Part shown: positions 17,238-26,266 of the stretch, one piece after another
How the letters are laid out: each line of letters begins with the position of its first letter
How positions within the stretch are numbered: the first letter of the stretch is position 1
Assembly: GCF_002936955.1 (NCBI RefSeq)
Contig: NZ_MPZM01000022.1
Span: 1 to 49,552, forward strand
Source: Oceanisphaera arctica
Lineage (GTDB): Bacteria; Pseudomonadota; Gammaproteobacteria; Enterobacterales; Aeromonadaceae
Length of the DNA stretch: 49,552 nt
Reading direction: 5' to 3'
Made by a program: the position numbers and the translations under genes
The notes under the pieces: generated by a model
The model's database searches: none
The model's input: only the letters and a program-made list of their open reading frames with translations
Told to the model about the DNA's origin: nothing

Positions 17238-17545
17238 GCATCCGCGCCCATGCTTAATGCCGTCATCTCCGTCCGGACCCTCACTCCTTGCACGCGGAAG
17301 TGACGATAATCCTGCTCCTGCAAGAGTGACACCGATCAACCAATCTGAAGATGCCATCAGGCACCGAGTGCGTCGGCGAACTCGCTCTCCTCCCCCCTTC
17401 GTGATCGCCTCCGCCCTGCTTAATACAGTGTTAACAAACAGTTAAGCACATCAACAACAAACACTTCACTTATTTGTATCAAATGGTGTAATGTGTATCG
17501 AATATGTTTTACTGTTGTTATCTTTATGTCGAACGGGAGAGGGTT
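17238..17545. other. gene-free region upstream of the TRAP operon
   Basis: This 308-bp stretch has no gene. Near the TRAP start it is AT-rich and contains two direct repeats, TGTATCAAAT (17475-17484) and TGTATCGAAT (17494-17503), with a 19-bp period, a possible operator, and a TGTAAT hexamer between them. No local regulator gene for the TRAP operon is present. Confidence 0.4.
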
Positions 17546-18571
17546 ATGAAGAGTATATGGATATCGCTGTTTGCCGCCGTCGGACTCTGGCATGGCCAGG
17601 CTAGCGCAGCCACCACAATGCGGGTTGCCACCTGGCTTTCACCCACCAGTGAAATGAATGCCACCGTGCTGCCCATCTGGGGGAAGTGGATTGAGGAAGC
17701 CACCGAGGGTCGGGTCAGGCTCAAGCTTGAACACGATCTGGGAGCACCCCAGAGCATGATTGATTTGGTTCAAGATGGCGCGGTAGATGCCTCATGGACG
17801 TATCATGGTTACTTTCCCGGTCGTTTCAAACTGACCACCATCGCCGAGCTGCCCAACCTGGGTGCCGGGGCCGAAGCCGCCTCGGTGGCGCATTGGAAGA
17901 TCCACGAAAAATACCTGGCCAAGGCCCACGAACATGGTGAGGTGGTCGTGGCCGGTCTGTTCACCCACGGTCCGGGCGAAATCCACATGCGCTCGCCCAT
18001 CAACAGCCTGAGCGAGCTGGCCGACAAGAAAATCCGCATCGGTGGTGGTGTACAAAACGCCATCGGCCAGCAACTGGGCATTACCGGCGTGGCCGCCCCC
18101 ACCACCAAGGTCTACGAAATGCTCACCCAGGGCGTGGTAGATGGTGTGTTCAACCCCATGAACACCAAGCGCAGCATGCGCTTCAAGGAAGTGGCACCCT
18201 ACACCCTGAAAATGCCCCACGGCCTGTACCTGGGCAGCTTTGGCATCTTTATCGGTGAAGACTTCTTCGACCGCATCTCCAGTGAAGACCGGGAGGCCAT
18301 CATGGCGGTATCCGGCGAGAAACTCTCGGCCATGGCCGCCCGCGCCTGGGTGCAGGCAGACCAGGAAGCCGAACAGGATGCACTGGAATACGGTAATACC
18401 ATCACCCCGGCCAGCGAGCAGGATGTGCAGCTGTTTGCCGAGCTGACCCAGAACATTGAACAGGACTGGCTGCAGGACGTGGCCGACCGCAAGGTGGATG
18501 CTCCGCAGGCCCTGCAGGAATTCCGCCAGATTGCCCGTGACTATCAGGCCCAACTGGACTCCCAAGGATAA
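17546..18571 (+). CDS. TRAP transporter substrate-binding protein (DctP family)
   Basis: This 341-residue periplasmic protein captures a carboxylate and delivers it to the TRAP membrane subunits. It has a signal peptide (residues 1-22, ending QASA) and the DctP fold; the carboxylate-binding Arg is expected in the conserved KKIRIGGG segment near residue 165, and FNPMNTKRSMRFKEV near 205 is also typical. Start ATG 17546 is preceded by GGGAGAGGG; the frame is open 14 codons upstream without support. It is the first gene of a P-Q-M operon. Substrate is not readable from sequence; the nearby aromatic acid pathway suggests an arylcarboxylate (inference). Confidence 0.92.
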   Translation: MKSIWISLFAAVGLWHGQASAATTMRVATWLSPTSEMNATVLPIWGKWIEEATEGRVRLKLEHDLGAPQSMIDLVQDGAVDASWTYHGYFPGRFKLTTIAELPNLGAGAEAASVAHWKIHEKYLAKAHEHGEVVVAGLFTHGPGEIHMRSPINSLSELADKKIRIGGGVQNAIGQQLGITGVAAPTTKVYEMLTQGVVDGVFNPMNTKRSMRFKEVAPYTLKMPHGLYLGSFGIFIGEDFFDRISSEDREAIMAVSGEKLSAMAARAWVQADQEAEQDALEYGNTITPASEQDVQLFAELTQNIEQDWLQDVADRKVDAPQALQEFRQIARDYQAQLDSQG

Positions 18572-18576
18572 CCACC

Positions 18577-19116
18577 ATGATTGCCCATGTTTCCCGACTC
18601 TGGTGCAGCAGTGCAGCCGCGCTCAAGCGGCTGCTCAATCTGCTGGCCGGCCTAATGCTGTTGCTGATGATGCTGATCACCACCGTCGATGTGGTTGGCC
18701 GTTACCTGTTCAACAAACCGATGGTGGGTGGCTCCGAACTCATCGAGATCATGCTGGCCGCCTCCATCTTCCTAATCCTGCCCACCATCACCTGGCGGCA
18801 GGAGCATGTGTCGGTCGATCTGGTCGAACCCTGGCTGCCCCGCTGGCTGCGTGTCACCCGGGATCGGCTCTATCATCTGTTCATGACGGCAGCTTGTGCC
18901 TATATGGCAATGACGGTGTGGAAGCTGGCCGAGCGGGCCGACCGCTACAACTCGGTGAGCGAATACCTGGCTATTCCCAGCGCTTATGCCATGTACCTGA
19001 TCGGCATCAGCCTGTGTCTGACCGCCCTGACCTTTCTGGTGATGACGCTACTCGGTGATCCAGAGGCCCAGAACAGAGCCGTGACCAATCCCGCCCAGGA
19101 GGCGCCTGCGTTATGA
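18577..19116 (+). CDS. TRAP transporter small permease (DctQ family)
   Basis: This 179-residue protein has four predicted membrane helices, the DctQ layout, and the signature GRYLFNKPMVGGSELIEIML in residues 46-65, which is conserved in small TRAP subunits. It bridges the binding protein and the large permease. It starts 5 bp after the dctP stop with AAGGATAA as ribosome site, and its stop overlaps the next start, showing translational coupling. Confidence 0.92.
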   Translation: MIAHVSRLWCSSAAALKRLLNLLAGLMLLLMMLITTVDVVGRYLFNKPMVGGSELIEIMLAASIFLILPTITWRQEHVSVDLVEPWLPRWLRVTRDRLYHLFMTAACAYMAMTVWKLAERADRYNSVSEYLAIPSAYAMYLIGISLCLTALTFLVMTLLGDPEAQNRAVTNPAQEAPAL

Positions 19117-20414
19117 TGGAATCCCTGCTTGGCTTCGCCATCCTGCTGTCGCTGATTTTTCTGCGCGTCCCCATCGCCTTCGCCATGGCTGCCGTGGGCG
19201 TGGTGGGCTATGCGGCCCTGATGGACTTCAACTTCAATGCCGCCCTGTCGATCAGCGCCCGACGGCTGCTGGATACCGCCCAGGATTACGGCCTGAGCGT
19301 GATCCCGCTGTTTATCCTGATGGGTAACCTGATCAGTCGCTCCGGCCTGTCCAACGAGCTGTTCACCGCGTCCCATGCGCTGGTTGGCCACCGCAAGGGC
19401 GGCATGGCCATGGCGGCCATCACCGCCTGCGGTGGTTTCTCCGCCATCTGCGGCTCCAGCCTGGCGACCGCCGCCACCATGTCGCGGGTGGCCATACCGC
19501 CCATGCGCAAATACGGCTATGCCGACAGCCTGGCCTCTGCGGCCATCGCCGCCGGCGGCACCCTGGGCATACTGATCCCGCCCAGTGTTGCGCTTATCAT
19601 CTACGGCATCCTCACCGAGCAAAGCATTCGTGATCTGTTCGCCGCCGGCTTTATTCCCGGTGTGCTGGGTGTGCTGCTTTATCTGGGCGCGGTGCGCTAC
19701 GTGGTGTGGCGCGACCCCAAGGCAGGCCCACCCGGCGAGGCCATGAGTCGCGCCGAAAAATGGCAGGCCTTCAAAGGCGTAGGAGGCATCCTCAGCCTGT
19801 TCACCCTGGTGATGGGCGGTATCTACCTGGGCGTGTTTACCCCCACCGAGGCCGCCGGCATCGGTGCCGCCGGCTCTCTGGCCATCGCCATCAAGCGCCG
19901 TCGTCTGAGCCTGCAGGACTTGAAAGAGGTACTGATAGAAACGGCGCGTACCTCGGCCATGCTGTTCTGCGTGGTCATCGGCGCGCTCATCTTCTCGAAC
20001 TTCGTCAACCGGGCCGGCCTGCCCGATCATCTGGTCGAGATGATTACCAGCTTCTCGCTGTCGCCAATGATGGTGCTGATGATGATCATCGCCATCTACC
20101 TGGTGCTGGGTGCCGTGTTCGAAAGCATGTCGATGATGCTGCTCACGGTGCCGGTGTTCTATCCCGTCATTCATAGTCTGGGGATGGATCCCATCTGGTT
20201 CGGCATCATAGTGGTGGTGGCCACCGAGATCAGTTTGATCACGCCACCGGTGGGCATGAACGTGTTCGTACTGACCGGCATGGTCAAGGATCTGAACAGC
20301 GCTACCGTGTTCCGCGGCGTCACTCCCTTCTGGTGCGCCGACATAGTGCGCCTGGCGCTGTTGATCATGCTGCCGGCTCTCACCCTCTGGCTACCGGAAC
20401 TGCTTTACCGATAA
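19113..20414 (+). CDS. TRAP transporter large permease (DctM family)
   Basis: This 433-residue protein has about 12 helices and forms the sodium-driven channel of the TRAP system. LFILMGNLISRSGLSNELF (about 69-87), CGGFSAICGSSLATAATMSR (about 108-127) and IAAGGTLGILIPPSVALIIYG are family signatures. The start overlaps dctQ by 4 bp (ATGA); an ATG one codon later is also possible. A short hairpin follows. With the two upstream genes it makes a complete TRAP set. Confidence 0.94.
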   Translation: MMESLLGFAILLSLIFLRVPIAFAMAAVGVVGYAALMDFNFNAALSISARRLLDTAQDYGLSVIPLFILMGNLISRSGLSNELFTASHALVGHRKGGMAMAAITACGGFSAICGSSLATAATMSRVAIPPMRKYGYADSLASAAIAAGGTLGILIPPSVALIIYGILTEQSIRDLFAAGFIPGVLGVLLYLGAVRYVVWRDPKAGPPGEAMSRAEKWQAFKGVGGILSLFTLVMGGIYLGVFTPTEAAGIGAAGSLAIAIKRRRLSLQDLKEVLIETARTSAMLFCVVIGALIFSNFVNRAGLPDHLVEMITSFSLSPMMVLMMIIAIYLVLGAVFESMSMMLLTVPVFYPVIHSLGMDPIWFGIIVVVATEISLITPPVGMNVFVLTGMVKDLNSATVFRGVTPFWCADIVRLALLIMLPALTLWLPELLYR

Positions 20415-20436
20415 TTTAAACAATCACGACGCTTTA

Positions 20437-20465
20437 CAGGTCGGCCTTTCTGGCCGACCTGCTTT
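20437..20465 (+). terminator. hairpin after the TRAP operon (weak terminator)
   Basis: CAGGTCGGCC (20437-20446) pairs with GGCCGACCTG (20452-20461), 10 bp with a 5-nt loop, but the following tract is only CTTTC. It may attenuate rather than fully stop transcription, letting some read-through into the acylase gene. Confidence 0.65.
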
Positions 20466-20511
20466 CACAACCCAACCCCCATCTTCATCAGGAAACCTGT
20501 AAGGGATTACC

Positions 20512-22965
20512 ATGTCTAAAAAACCCGTTTTTCTGCTGAGCGCGCTGGCCAGCCTTTCTCTGCTCGCCGGCTGCACCACCCTGCCCGATGCAGAGCAAGT
20601 CACCATACAACGTGACCAGCACGGCACCCCCCATATCTATGCCGACACCACCTATGGCCTCTTCTATGGCTACGGCTACGCCATTGCCCAGGATCGGCTG
20701 TTCCAGGTGGAAATGGCCCGCCGCAGCGCCCAGGGTACAGTGGCCGAGGTGCTGGGCGAGGAATTTCTGCCGCTGGACATCAAGGTGCGCCAGCACTACA
20801 ACCCGCACGCCATTCAGGCACAGCTGGATGCCCTGCCCGCCGCCGACCGGGATATCCTCAGCGGCTATGCCGCCGGCCTCAACCAATGGCAGGCCAGGGT
20901 GCAGCAGGAACCCGGCACGCTGATGCCCAAGCAGTTTATCGACTACGGCTTTACCCCGGCACCGTGGAACGAGTTTGATGTGGCCATGCTGTTTATCGGC
21001 TCCATGATCAACCGCTTCGGCGACTACAATACCGAGCTGGAAAACCAGCAACTGTTACTCTCTCTGGAGCAGAAACACGGCAAACAGAAGGCACAACAGC
21101 TGTTCGACACCCTACTGCCTTATATAAGCGATAAAGCGGTGGACACCATTCCCGTCGGCGACTGGTCTGCCACAGGTCGGCAGCGGGTGGAACAGCAGCT
21201 CACGGCCGGAATAACGCACGCGGCTCACCCCAACGAGGCCCCGCTGCTGGCCATGCAACAGCAACCGCTGAGCCGCCAGGGCACCCTGGGCTGGCAAGGG
21301 TTCAGGGAAGCGCCCTTCAGCAACATGCTGGTGCTGGGCAAGGACAAGACCAAAGATGCCAGCGCCGTGCTGATCAACGGCCCCCAGTTCGGCTTCTACC
21401 AGCCCGCCTACACCTATTCGGTGGGCCTGCACGGTGCCGGTTATGAGGCAGTGGGTAACTCGCCCACCGGCTATGCCATGGTCGAGTTCGGCCATAATGG
21501 CCATATTTCCTGGGGCAGCACCTGGGGTGCCGGAGACAACGTGGATCTGTTCCGCCTGACGCTTAATCCGGGCAATCCGGAGCAATACCTGTACAAGGGC
21601 CAGTACCGGTCGCTGGAAAAAGAGCAGCAGAGCATAAAGGTAAAAGACGCCGCCGACACCGTCATCACCGTTTATCGCTCCGTTTACGGCCCCGTGGTCG
21701 ACTACCGTCCGGATGAGGGCATCGCCTATGCCAAGCAAAGAGGCTGGGCCGGCAAGGAGGTCTCCACCCTGATGGCCTGGAACAAGGTCAGCAAGGCCAA
21801 AAACCACCAACAATGGCGGGATCATGTAGCGCACAGCGCCATCAACGTCAACTGGTACTATGCGGATCGGGACGGCAACATCGGTTATGCCCTCGGCGGT
21901 CATTATCCGGTGCGTCATCCGGGTCAGGACGGTCGCCTTCCGACGCCCGGTGATGGCAGTGCCGACTGGCTGGGACTGTATCCGTTTGATACCAACCCTC
22001 AGGTTTACAATCCCTCCAGCGGTTATATCGCCAACTGGAACAACCGTCCGGCTGAAGGCTTCCCCAACCCGGATCAGTGGTGGTACAGCTGGAACCAGAT
22101 AGACAGGGTGCAGGAAATCAACTCCCGGGTCGACGCCATCGACAAACTGACCCCGGATCAGGCCTGGGATCTGATGATGGAAGCCTCTCTAGCCGATCCC
22201 AATGCCCGTTTCTTTGTCCCCCACCTGGTGGAACTCGCCCAGAGCAGCCAGGATACCCGGCTGCAGCAGGCCGCCCGCCTGCTGGCCGACTGGGATTACC
22301 TGAACACGGACGCAGACCGCGATGGCCGCTATGACAATCCCGCCTCCGCCCTGTTCCGCGCCTGGCTGCAGGCCATGCTGTCCCAGACCTATCAGCCGCT
22401 GATCCCGGCCCAGAAGCTGTCCTGGTACACAGGTCCCGGTTATGGTGATGCCGAGGGCATAGTGGCAAATGGCTATAACATCAGCACCAGCACCAAGGCA
22501 CTGGGCGCCTGGCTTAACCGCAGTGTGGTAAACACCGACCTGCTTTCCGGCCGCGATGGCGACAAATTGCAGCTGACCGCCCTGAAACAGGCCATCGACA
22601 AGCTGAGCCAGAAATACGGTACCGACAGCAGCCAGTGGCTGGGCCAGGTCGATGTGCTGGAATTCGGCCACAAAAACTATATCGGTGTGCCCCAGGCCAA
22701 CCCGGACGAGGCGGTGCGTACCCCCATCGCCATGAACCGGGGCACCGAAAACAACATGACGGTATTCAACGGCGCCGAGGTGAAAGCCTATGAAGTGGCG
22801 GCACCGGGCCAGTCCGGCTTTATCGCGCCGGACGGTACCCGCTCGCCCCATTACCGGGATCAACTCGACGACTTTATCGAGTTCAGGCTGAAGCCGGTGT
22901 GGCTCAAACCAGAAGACGTTGCCGCCGCCAGCCAGAGTGAAACCGTGCTGACCGTTGAGCGTTAA
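20512..22965 (+). CDS. penicillin acylase family lipoprotein
   Basis: This 817-residue Ntn-hydrolase precursor cleaves amide bonds of acyl compounds. It has a lipoprotein signal with lipobox LLAG-C21, so it is predicted to be anchored in the periplasm or outer membrane. The alpha-chain region starts with IQRDQHGTPHIYADT (residues 32-46) and AIAQDRLFQVEMAR (57-70). Ser270 in APF-SNMLVLG is the predicted beta-chain N-terminal nucleophile exposed by autocleavage. It lies 97 bp after the TRAP operon and is convergent with paaY. The chemistry could be penicillin G, acyl-homoserine lactone or another N-acyl amide; its place beside the phenylacetate genes favours an arylacetyl amide (inference). Confidence 0.93.
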   Translation: MSKKPVFLLSALASLSLLAGCTTLPDAEQVTIQRDQHGTPHIYADTTYGLFYGYGYAIAQDRLFQVEMARRSAQGTVAEVLGEEFLPLDIKVRQHYNPHAIQAQLDALPAADRDILSGYAAGLNQWQARVQQEPGTLMPKQFIDYGFTPAPWNEFDVAMLFIGSMINRFGDYNTELENQQLLLSLEQKHGKQKAQQLFDTLLPYISDKAVDTIPVGDWSATGRQRVEQQLTAGITHAAHPNEAPLLAMQQQPLSRQGTLGWQGFREAPFSNMLVLGKDKTKDASAVLINGPQFGFYQPAYTYSVGLHGAGYEAVGNSPTGYAMVEFGHNGHISWGSTWGAGDNVDLFRLTLNPGNPEQYLYKGQYRSLEKEQQSIKVKDAADTVITVYRSVYGPVVDYRPDEGIAYAKQRGWAGKEVSTLMAWNKVSKAKNHQQWRDHVAHSAINVNWYYADRDGNIGYALGGHYPVRHPGQDGRLPTPGDGSADWLGLYPFDTNPQVYNPSSGYIANWNNRPAEGFPNPDQWWYSWNQIDRVQEINSRVDAIDKLTPDQAWDLMMEASLADPNARFFVPHLVELAQSSQDTRLQQAARLLADWDYLNTDADRDGRYDNPASALFRAWLQAMLSQTYQPLIPAQKLSWYTGPGYGDAEGIVANGYNISTSTKALGAWLNRSVVNTDLLSGRDGDKLQLTALKQAIDKLSQKYGTDSSQWLGQVDVLEFGHKNYIGVPQANPDEAVRTPIAMNRGTENNMTVFNGAEVKAYEVAAPGQSGFIAPDGTRSPHYRDQLDDFIEFRLKPVWLKPEDVAAASQSETVLTVER

Positions 22966-22981
22966 AAGGCAGCACCTTAAC

Positions 22982-23016
22982 AACAAAGAGCGGGCCTATG
23001 CCCGCTCTTTGTTTTT
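22982..23016. terminator. terminator between the acylase gene and paaY
   Basis: AACAAAGAGCGGGC (22982-22995) pairs with GCCCGCTCTTTGTT (23000-23013) around CTAT, followed by T residues on the plus strand. It lies between convergent genes and could serve both, though the T tract favours the acylase side. Confidence 0.93.
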
Positions 23017-23040
23017 CCTGATTCTGTCTCCGCTCAGCCT

Positions 23041-23637
23041 TTACGCCTTGTATTTCGGCAGGTAGTCCGCATCCTGAAACAGCCGCTTGCGGTCGGGTTC
23101 CACCGCCGTCAGCGGGCTGACGCTGTGCATGCTGTCCAGGCAACGTCGAGTCAGGTCGATATAGGTTTGGGTGCCCTGGCGTTTCCATTCGATTTCTTCA
23201 TCCCGAAGCTCTCGCATCACCCTGGCGGGCGTACCAGCCACCAGCACTCTGGGCGGTATCTGCATCTCGGCCTTGACGAAAGAATGGGCGGCCACGATGC
23301 TGCTCTCGCCTACCAGGGCACCATCCATCACCACCGCATTCATGCCGACCAGAGCGTTTTCGCCCACCACACAACCGTGCAGTATGGCGCCGTGCCCCAC
23401 ATGGCCCCAGGGGTGCACTATGGTGTCGGTTTCGGGAAAACCGTGCATCACGCAGTTATCCTGAATATTGGCATTCTGCCGGATATGGATGCGGCCGAAG
23501 TCGCCCCGTAACGAGGCCAGCGGCCCTATATAGCAGCCGCGCTCGATAATCACATCACCGATCAGTACGGCAGTGGGGTGCACGTAGGCCCCCTCTTCCA
23601 CCACGGGGCGGATCCCGTCTATTTCATAGCAATGCAT
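23041..23637 (-). CDS. paaY: phenylacetate degradation protein PaaY (gamma-carbonic-anhydrase-like thioesterase)
   Basis: This 198-residue protein has a left-handed beta-helix of hexapeptide repeats, with [14 protein letters not shown] carrying the zinc-binding histidines typical of gamma-class carbonic anhydrase-like folds. PaaY acts as a thioesterase that clears dead-end CoA intermediates of phenylacetate catabolism. The C-terminal tail after residue 160 ([33 protein letters not shown]) is characteristic of PaaY and separates it from CaiE/YrdA. In E. coli it directly follows paaX; here 200 bp of repeat DNA separates them. Confidence 0.94.
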   Translation of the reverse strand: MHCYEIDGIRPVVEEGAYVHPTAVLIGDVIIERGCYIGPLASLRGDFGRIHIRQNANIQDNCVMHGFPETDTIVHPWGHVGHGAILHGCVVGENALVGMNAVVMDGALVGESSIVAAHSFVKAEMQIPPRVLVAGTPARVMRELRDEEIEWKRQGTQTYIDLTRRCLDSMHSVSPLTAVEPDRKRLFQDADYLPKYKA

Positions 23638-23650
23638 CTTGTTACTCCAT

Positions 23651-23844
23651 TAATACCAATTCGTATAAAAATCTGATCGTTTTGTGAACTCGAGTGCAGA
23701 GGCAACATAGCCGTCTCCCACTACACGCTACGAGCGCGGTGGAGCCTCCAGGGAGGGATTCACGGCGTGTCGGGGGAGCTGGCCGTTTGTCCGACCTCTA
23801 CTCAGAACAACCAAACAGATCAGTTATTTTATCTGTTTGGTTGA
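23651..23844. mobile_element. MITE-like element, copy C, between paaX and paaY
   Basis: The left end TAATACCAATTC (23651) followed by ATAAAAATCTGATC matches the reverse complement of the right end of copy A (3155-3190). The right part, read on the minus strand, has AACTGATCT followed by TTGG, matching the left end of copy A (2796-2810), so this copy is inverted relative to A. The core GAGCCTCCAGGGAGGGATTC and CACGGCGTGTCG is shared with copies A and B. A perfect 12-bp stem AACCAAACAGAT/ATCTGTTTGGTT lies at 23809-23842 and could also end paaX transcription. Confidence 0.72.
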
Positions 23845-23849
23845 AACGG

Positions 23850-24776
23850 CTAGCGTCTCAAGCCACCAAAACGCAGGTAAAAGCCGGCATCGGCCGGGGG
23901 CAGCGGCCCTTCCGCCGTGCGTCCCCGGCTCCAGATGTATTCCTCCGCCGCCTGGTACACCAGGTTGTAGATATTGGCGCACAGGGTCCGGGCCGCCATG
24001 CCCGGCCAGCTCTGGGGCAGCAACGCCATCGGCAGGTGCGGGTCGCGCAGCTGTAACCGACGATAATGGTGAATAAGCAGGGTCCTCAATTGAAAGGCCT
24101 GTCCCGAGTCCAGCGTCTGGCTGTCTTCCAGCAGCGGCAACAGCGGCCGGTACAGCGCCAGAAATTCCTCATAGCGCCGGCTGATGTCCTCCAGCGGCCA
24201 GTTGACGCTGACCATGCGGGGCAAGGGCGGGGGCGAGTCCAGCCCCAGATCCAGGGTGTTGGCCTGAAACACCACCACCTGCTCGCCCATCTTCAGTTCG
24301 CGCAGCAACTGACGAAGCTTGCCCTGATCCAGGCCCGGATACGCCATCAGGTTGGGGGAGATACTGGCGCAGCCCAGCCATTCCAGCTCTTTTTTCAATT
24401 GTGCCTTGGCTTCCAGCTCCAGCGAGCTGAGCAGCACCAGATCCCAACGGCCGTCCCAGGTCTTCTGTTCCATATCGTAGATACGGATTTCGGCCTGCCG
24501 GAAACGGTGCGCACTACGCTCGGTGACCCGATAGAAACTCAGCCGGCCGATACGTTCCGAGGTCAGCCATTCATCCTTGGTCAGACGAAAGACAGAGGTG
24601 CGCACGAAGCGTTCGTTGAAGCCGAAATCGGAGACCATGTCGATCAGGCTGGCCAGGCTGATACAGCCACCGCGATGAATGATGGCGTCACCGAAGATGG
24701 TCATGATAAGCGAAGTGCCGCTGACGGTTTCGTAATCGAGGGCCTGCTGAATAAGCGGATTGAGTCGGGAGTCCAT
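23850..24776 (-). CDS. paaX: phenylacetyl-CoA-responsive repressor PaaX
   Basis: PaaX is a dimeric winged-helix repressor of paa promoters that releases DNA on binding phenylacetyl-CoA. The N-terminal part VSGTSLIMTIFGDAIIHRGG and GFNERFVRTSVFRLTKDEWL are close to E. coli PaaX, as is the C-terminal RFGGL. Start ATG 24774-24776 (308 residues) aligns with the E. coli start; the frame extends 30 codons upstream (to 24866), which would add an unusual N-terminus, but neither start has a strong ribosome site. It follows the paaK terminator, so it is probably transcribed separately or by read-through. It likely controls the paaA/paaZ divergent promoters. Confidence 0.92.
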   Translation of the reverse strand: MDSRLNPLIQQALDYETVSGTSLIMTIFGDAIIHRGGCISLASLIDMVSDFGFNERFVRTSVFRLTKDEWLTSERIGRLSFYRVTERSAHRFRQAEIRIYDMEQKTWDGRWDLVLLSSLELEAKAQLKKELEWLGCASISPNLMAYPGLDQGKLRQLLRELKMGEQVVVFQANTLDLGLDSPPPLPRMVSVNWPLEDISRRYEEFLALYRPLLPLLEDSQTLDSGQAFQLRTLLIHHYRRLQLRDPHLPMALLPQSWPGMAARTLCANIYNLVYQAAEEYIWSRGRTAEGPLPPADAGFYLRFGGLRR

Positions 24777-24914
24777 GAGGGTGTTTATTACCAGATTTTG
24801 TGAGTTGCCGGGCCAGAGCCCGAGCTGCAGCATGTATTGCGAGGGCAGAAAGCGAGCCTGCCTCATACAATGGAAGGCTCCATTACACCTCGGTTAAACG
24901 ATTGATATCAAGCA

Positions 24915-24938
24915 AAAAGTGGCGTTTCCGCCACTTTT
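24915..24938 (-). terminator. rho-independent terminator of the paaA-K operon
   Basis: AAAAGTGGCG pairs with CGCCACTTTT (24915-24924 and 24929-24938) around a 4-nt loop; on the minus strand five T residues follow. It ends the operon after paaK. Confidence 0.9.
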
Positions 24939-24952
24939 GTGTATCAGTCCTT

Positions 24953-26242
24953 TCAGGCGGTCTTGCGCAAATCCAGTACCCGCTGCGCCTTGCCGGCAGA
25001 GCGCGGCAACTGGCCTTCGGCCACTATGTCTATCTGGGTGGAAATGCCGATCATCGCCTTGATGCGGTGCTTGATATGGTGCTCGAGCGAATGCAGATCG
25101 GCACTGGCGTGATCGGTACGCAGCTCGACCTTGACCCGCAGCGAGTCCATATGACCGTGGCGGCTCACTTCCAGCTGATAATGGGGCGTCAGCTGGGAGA
25201 ACTGCAGGATCTGCTCCTCGATCTGGGAAGGGAACACGTTGACGCCGCGGATGATCAGCATGTCGTCACTGCGGCCGGTGATCTTGTCCATGCGACGCAT
25301 GGTACGGGCCGTTCCCGGCAGCAGACGTGTTAGATCCCGGGTGCGATAGCGGATCACCGGCATGCCTTCCTTGGTCAGCGAGGTAAACACCAGTTCGCCC
25401 AGCTCGCCGTCGGCCTGCACGTCGCCGCTGTGGGCATCGACTATCTCGGGATAGAAGTGATCTTCCCAGATGGTGGGACCGTCCTTGCTTTCCAGACACT
25501 CCATGGCCACACCCGGCCCCATGACTTCGGACAGGCCATAGATATCCAGGGCATCGATGCCCAGTCGCTGCTCGATTTCCTGGCGCATGGCATTGGTCCA
25601 GGGCTCGGCGCCGAACACGCCGACCCGCAGCGAACAGCCGCTGGCATCACCGCCCATCTGCTTTTCCAGTTCGTCGATGATGTTCAGGCAGTAGGACGGG
25701 GTCACCATGATGGCGTCGGGCTGGAAGTCCTGGATCAACTGACCCTGTTTTTCGGTCTGGCCGCCGGACATGGGAATGACCGCCGCACCCAGGCGTTCGG
25801 CACCATAGTGGGCACCCATGCCGCCGGTAAAGAGGCCATAGCCGTAGGAAATATGGATCTTGTCCTTGTTGCTCAGGCCGCTGGCGCGCAGCGAGCGCGC
25901 CACCACGTCGGCCCAGGTATCGATGTCCTTCTGGGTGTAACCCACCACGGTCGGCTTGCCGGTGGTGCCGGACGAGGCATGCAGGCGCACGATTTGCTCC
26001 ATGGGCACGGCAAACATGTTGAAGGGGTAGTTATCACGCAAGTCCTGTTTGGTAGTGAACGGAAACTTGTTCAGATCCTCCAGGGTCTTGCAGTCGGACG
26101 GATGCACACCGGCCTCGTCAAACTTGCGCTTGTACATGGGCACGTTTTCATAGGCGTGATGCAGTGTCTTCTGCAGTCGTTCCAGTTGCAGGGCCTGCAG
26201 TTCGTCTCTTGAAGCCTGTTCGATATGTTCCATTTTAGTCAT
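24953..26242 (-). CDS. paaK: phenylacetate-CoA ligase
   Basis: PaaK activates phenylacetate with ATP and CoA, the entry step of the pathway. The 429-residue protein shows the AMP-binding P-loop SSGTTGKPTVVGY (residues 90-102), the YGYGLFTGGMG segment, DIYGLSEVMGPGVAMEC, and the C-terminal GRSDDMLIIRGVNVFPSQIE hinge, all as in the PaaK family. Start ATG 26240-26242 is preceded by GGAGGAGG. It is the last gene of the paaA-K operon, 24 bp after paaJ. Confidence 0.97.
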   Translation of the reverse strand: MTKMEHIEQASRDELQALQLERLQKTLHHAYENVPMYKRKFDEAGVHPSDCKTLEDLNKFPFTTKQDLRDNYPFNMFAVPMEQIVRLHASSGTTGKPTVVGYTQKDIDTWADVVARSLRASGLSNKDKIHISYGYGLFTGGMGAHYGAERLGAAVIPMSGGQTEKQGQLIQDFQPDAIMVTPSYCLNIIDELEKQMGGDASGCSLRVGVFGAEPWTNAMRQEIEQRLGIDALDIYGLSEVMGPGVAMECLESKDGPTIWEDHFYPEIVDAHSGDVQADGELGELVFTSLTKEGMPVIRYRTRDLTRLLPGTARTMRRMDKITGRSDDMLIIRGVNVFPSQIEEQILQFSQLTPHYQLEVSRHGHMDSLRVKVELRTDHASADLHSLEHHIKHRIKAMIGISTQIDIVAEGQLPRSAGKAQRVLDLRKTA

Positions 26243-26266
26243 GAGTGCCTCCTCCCTCTGGCAAGA

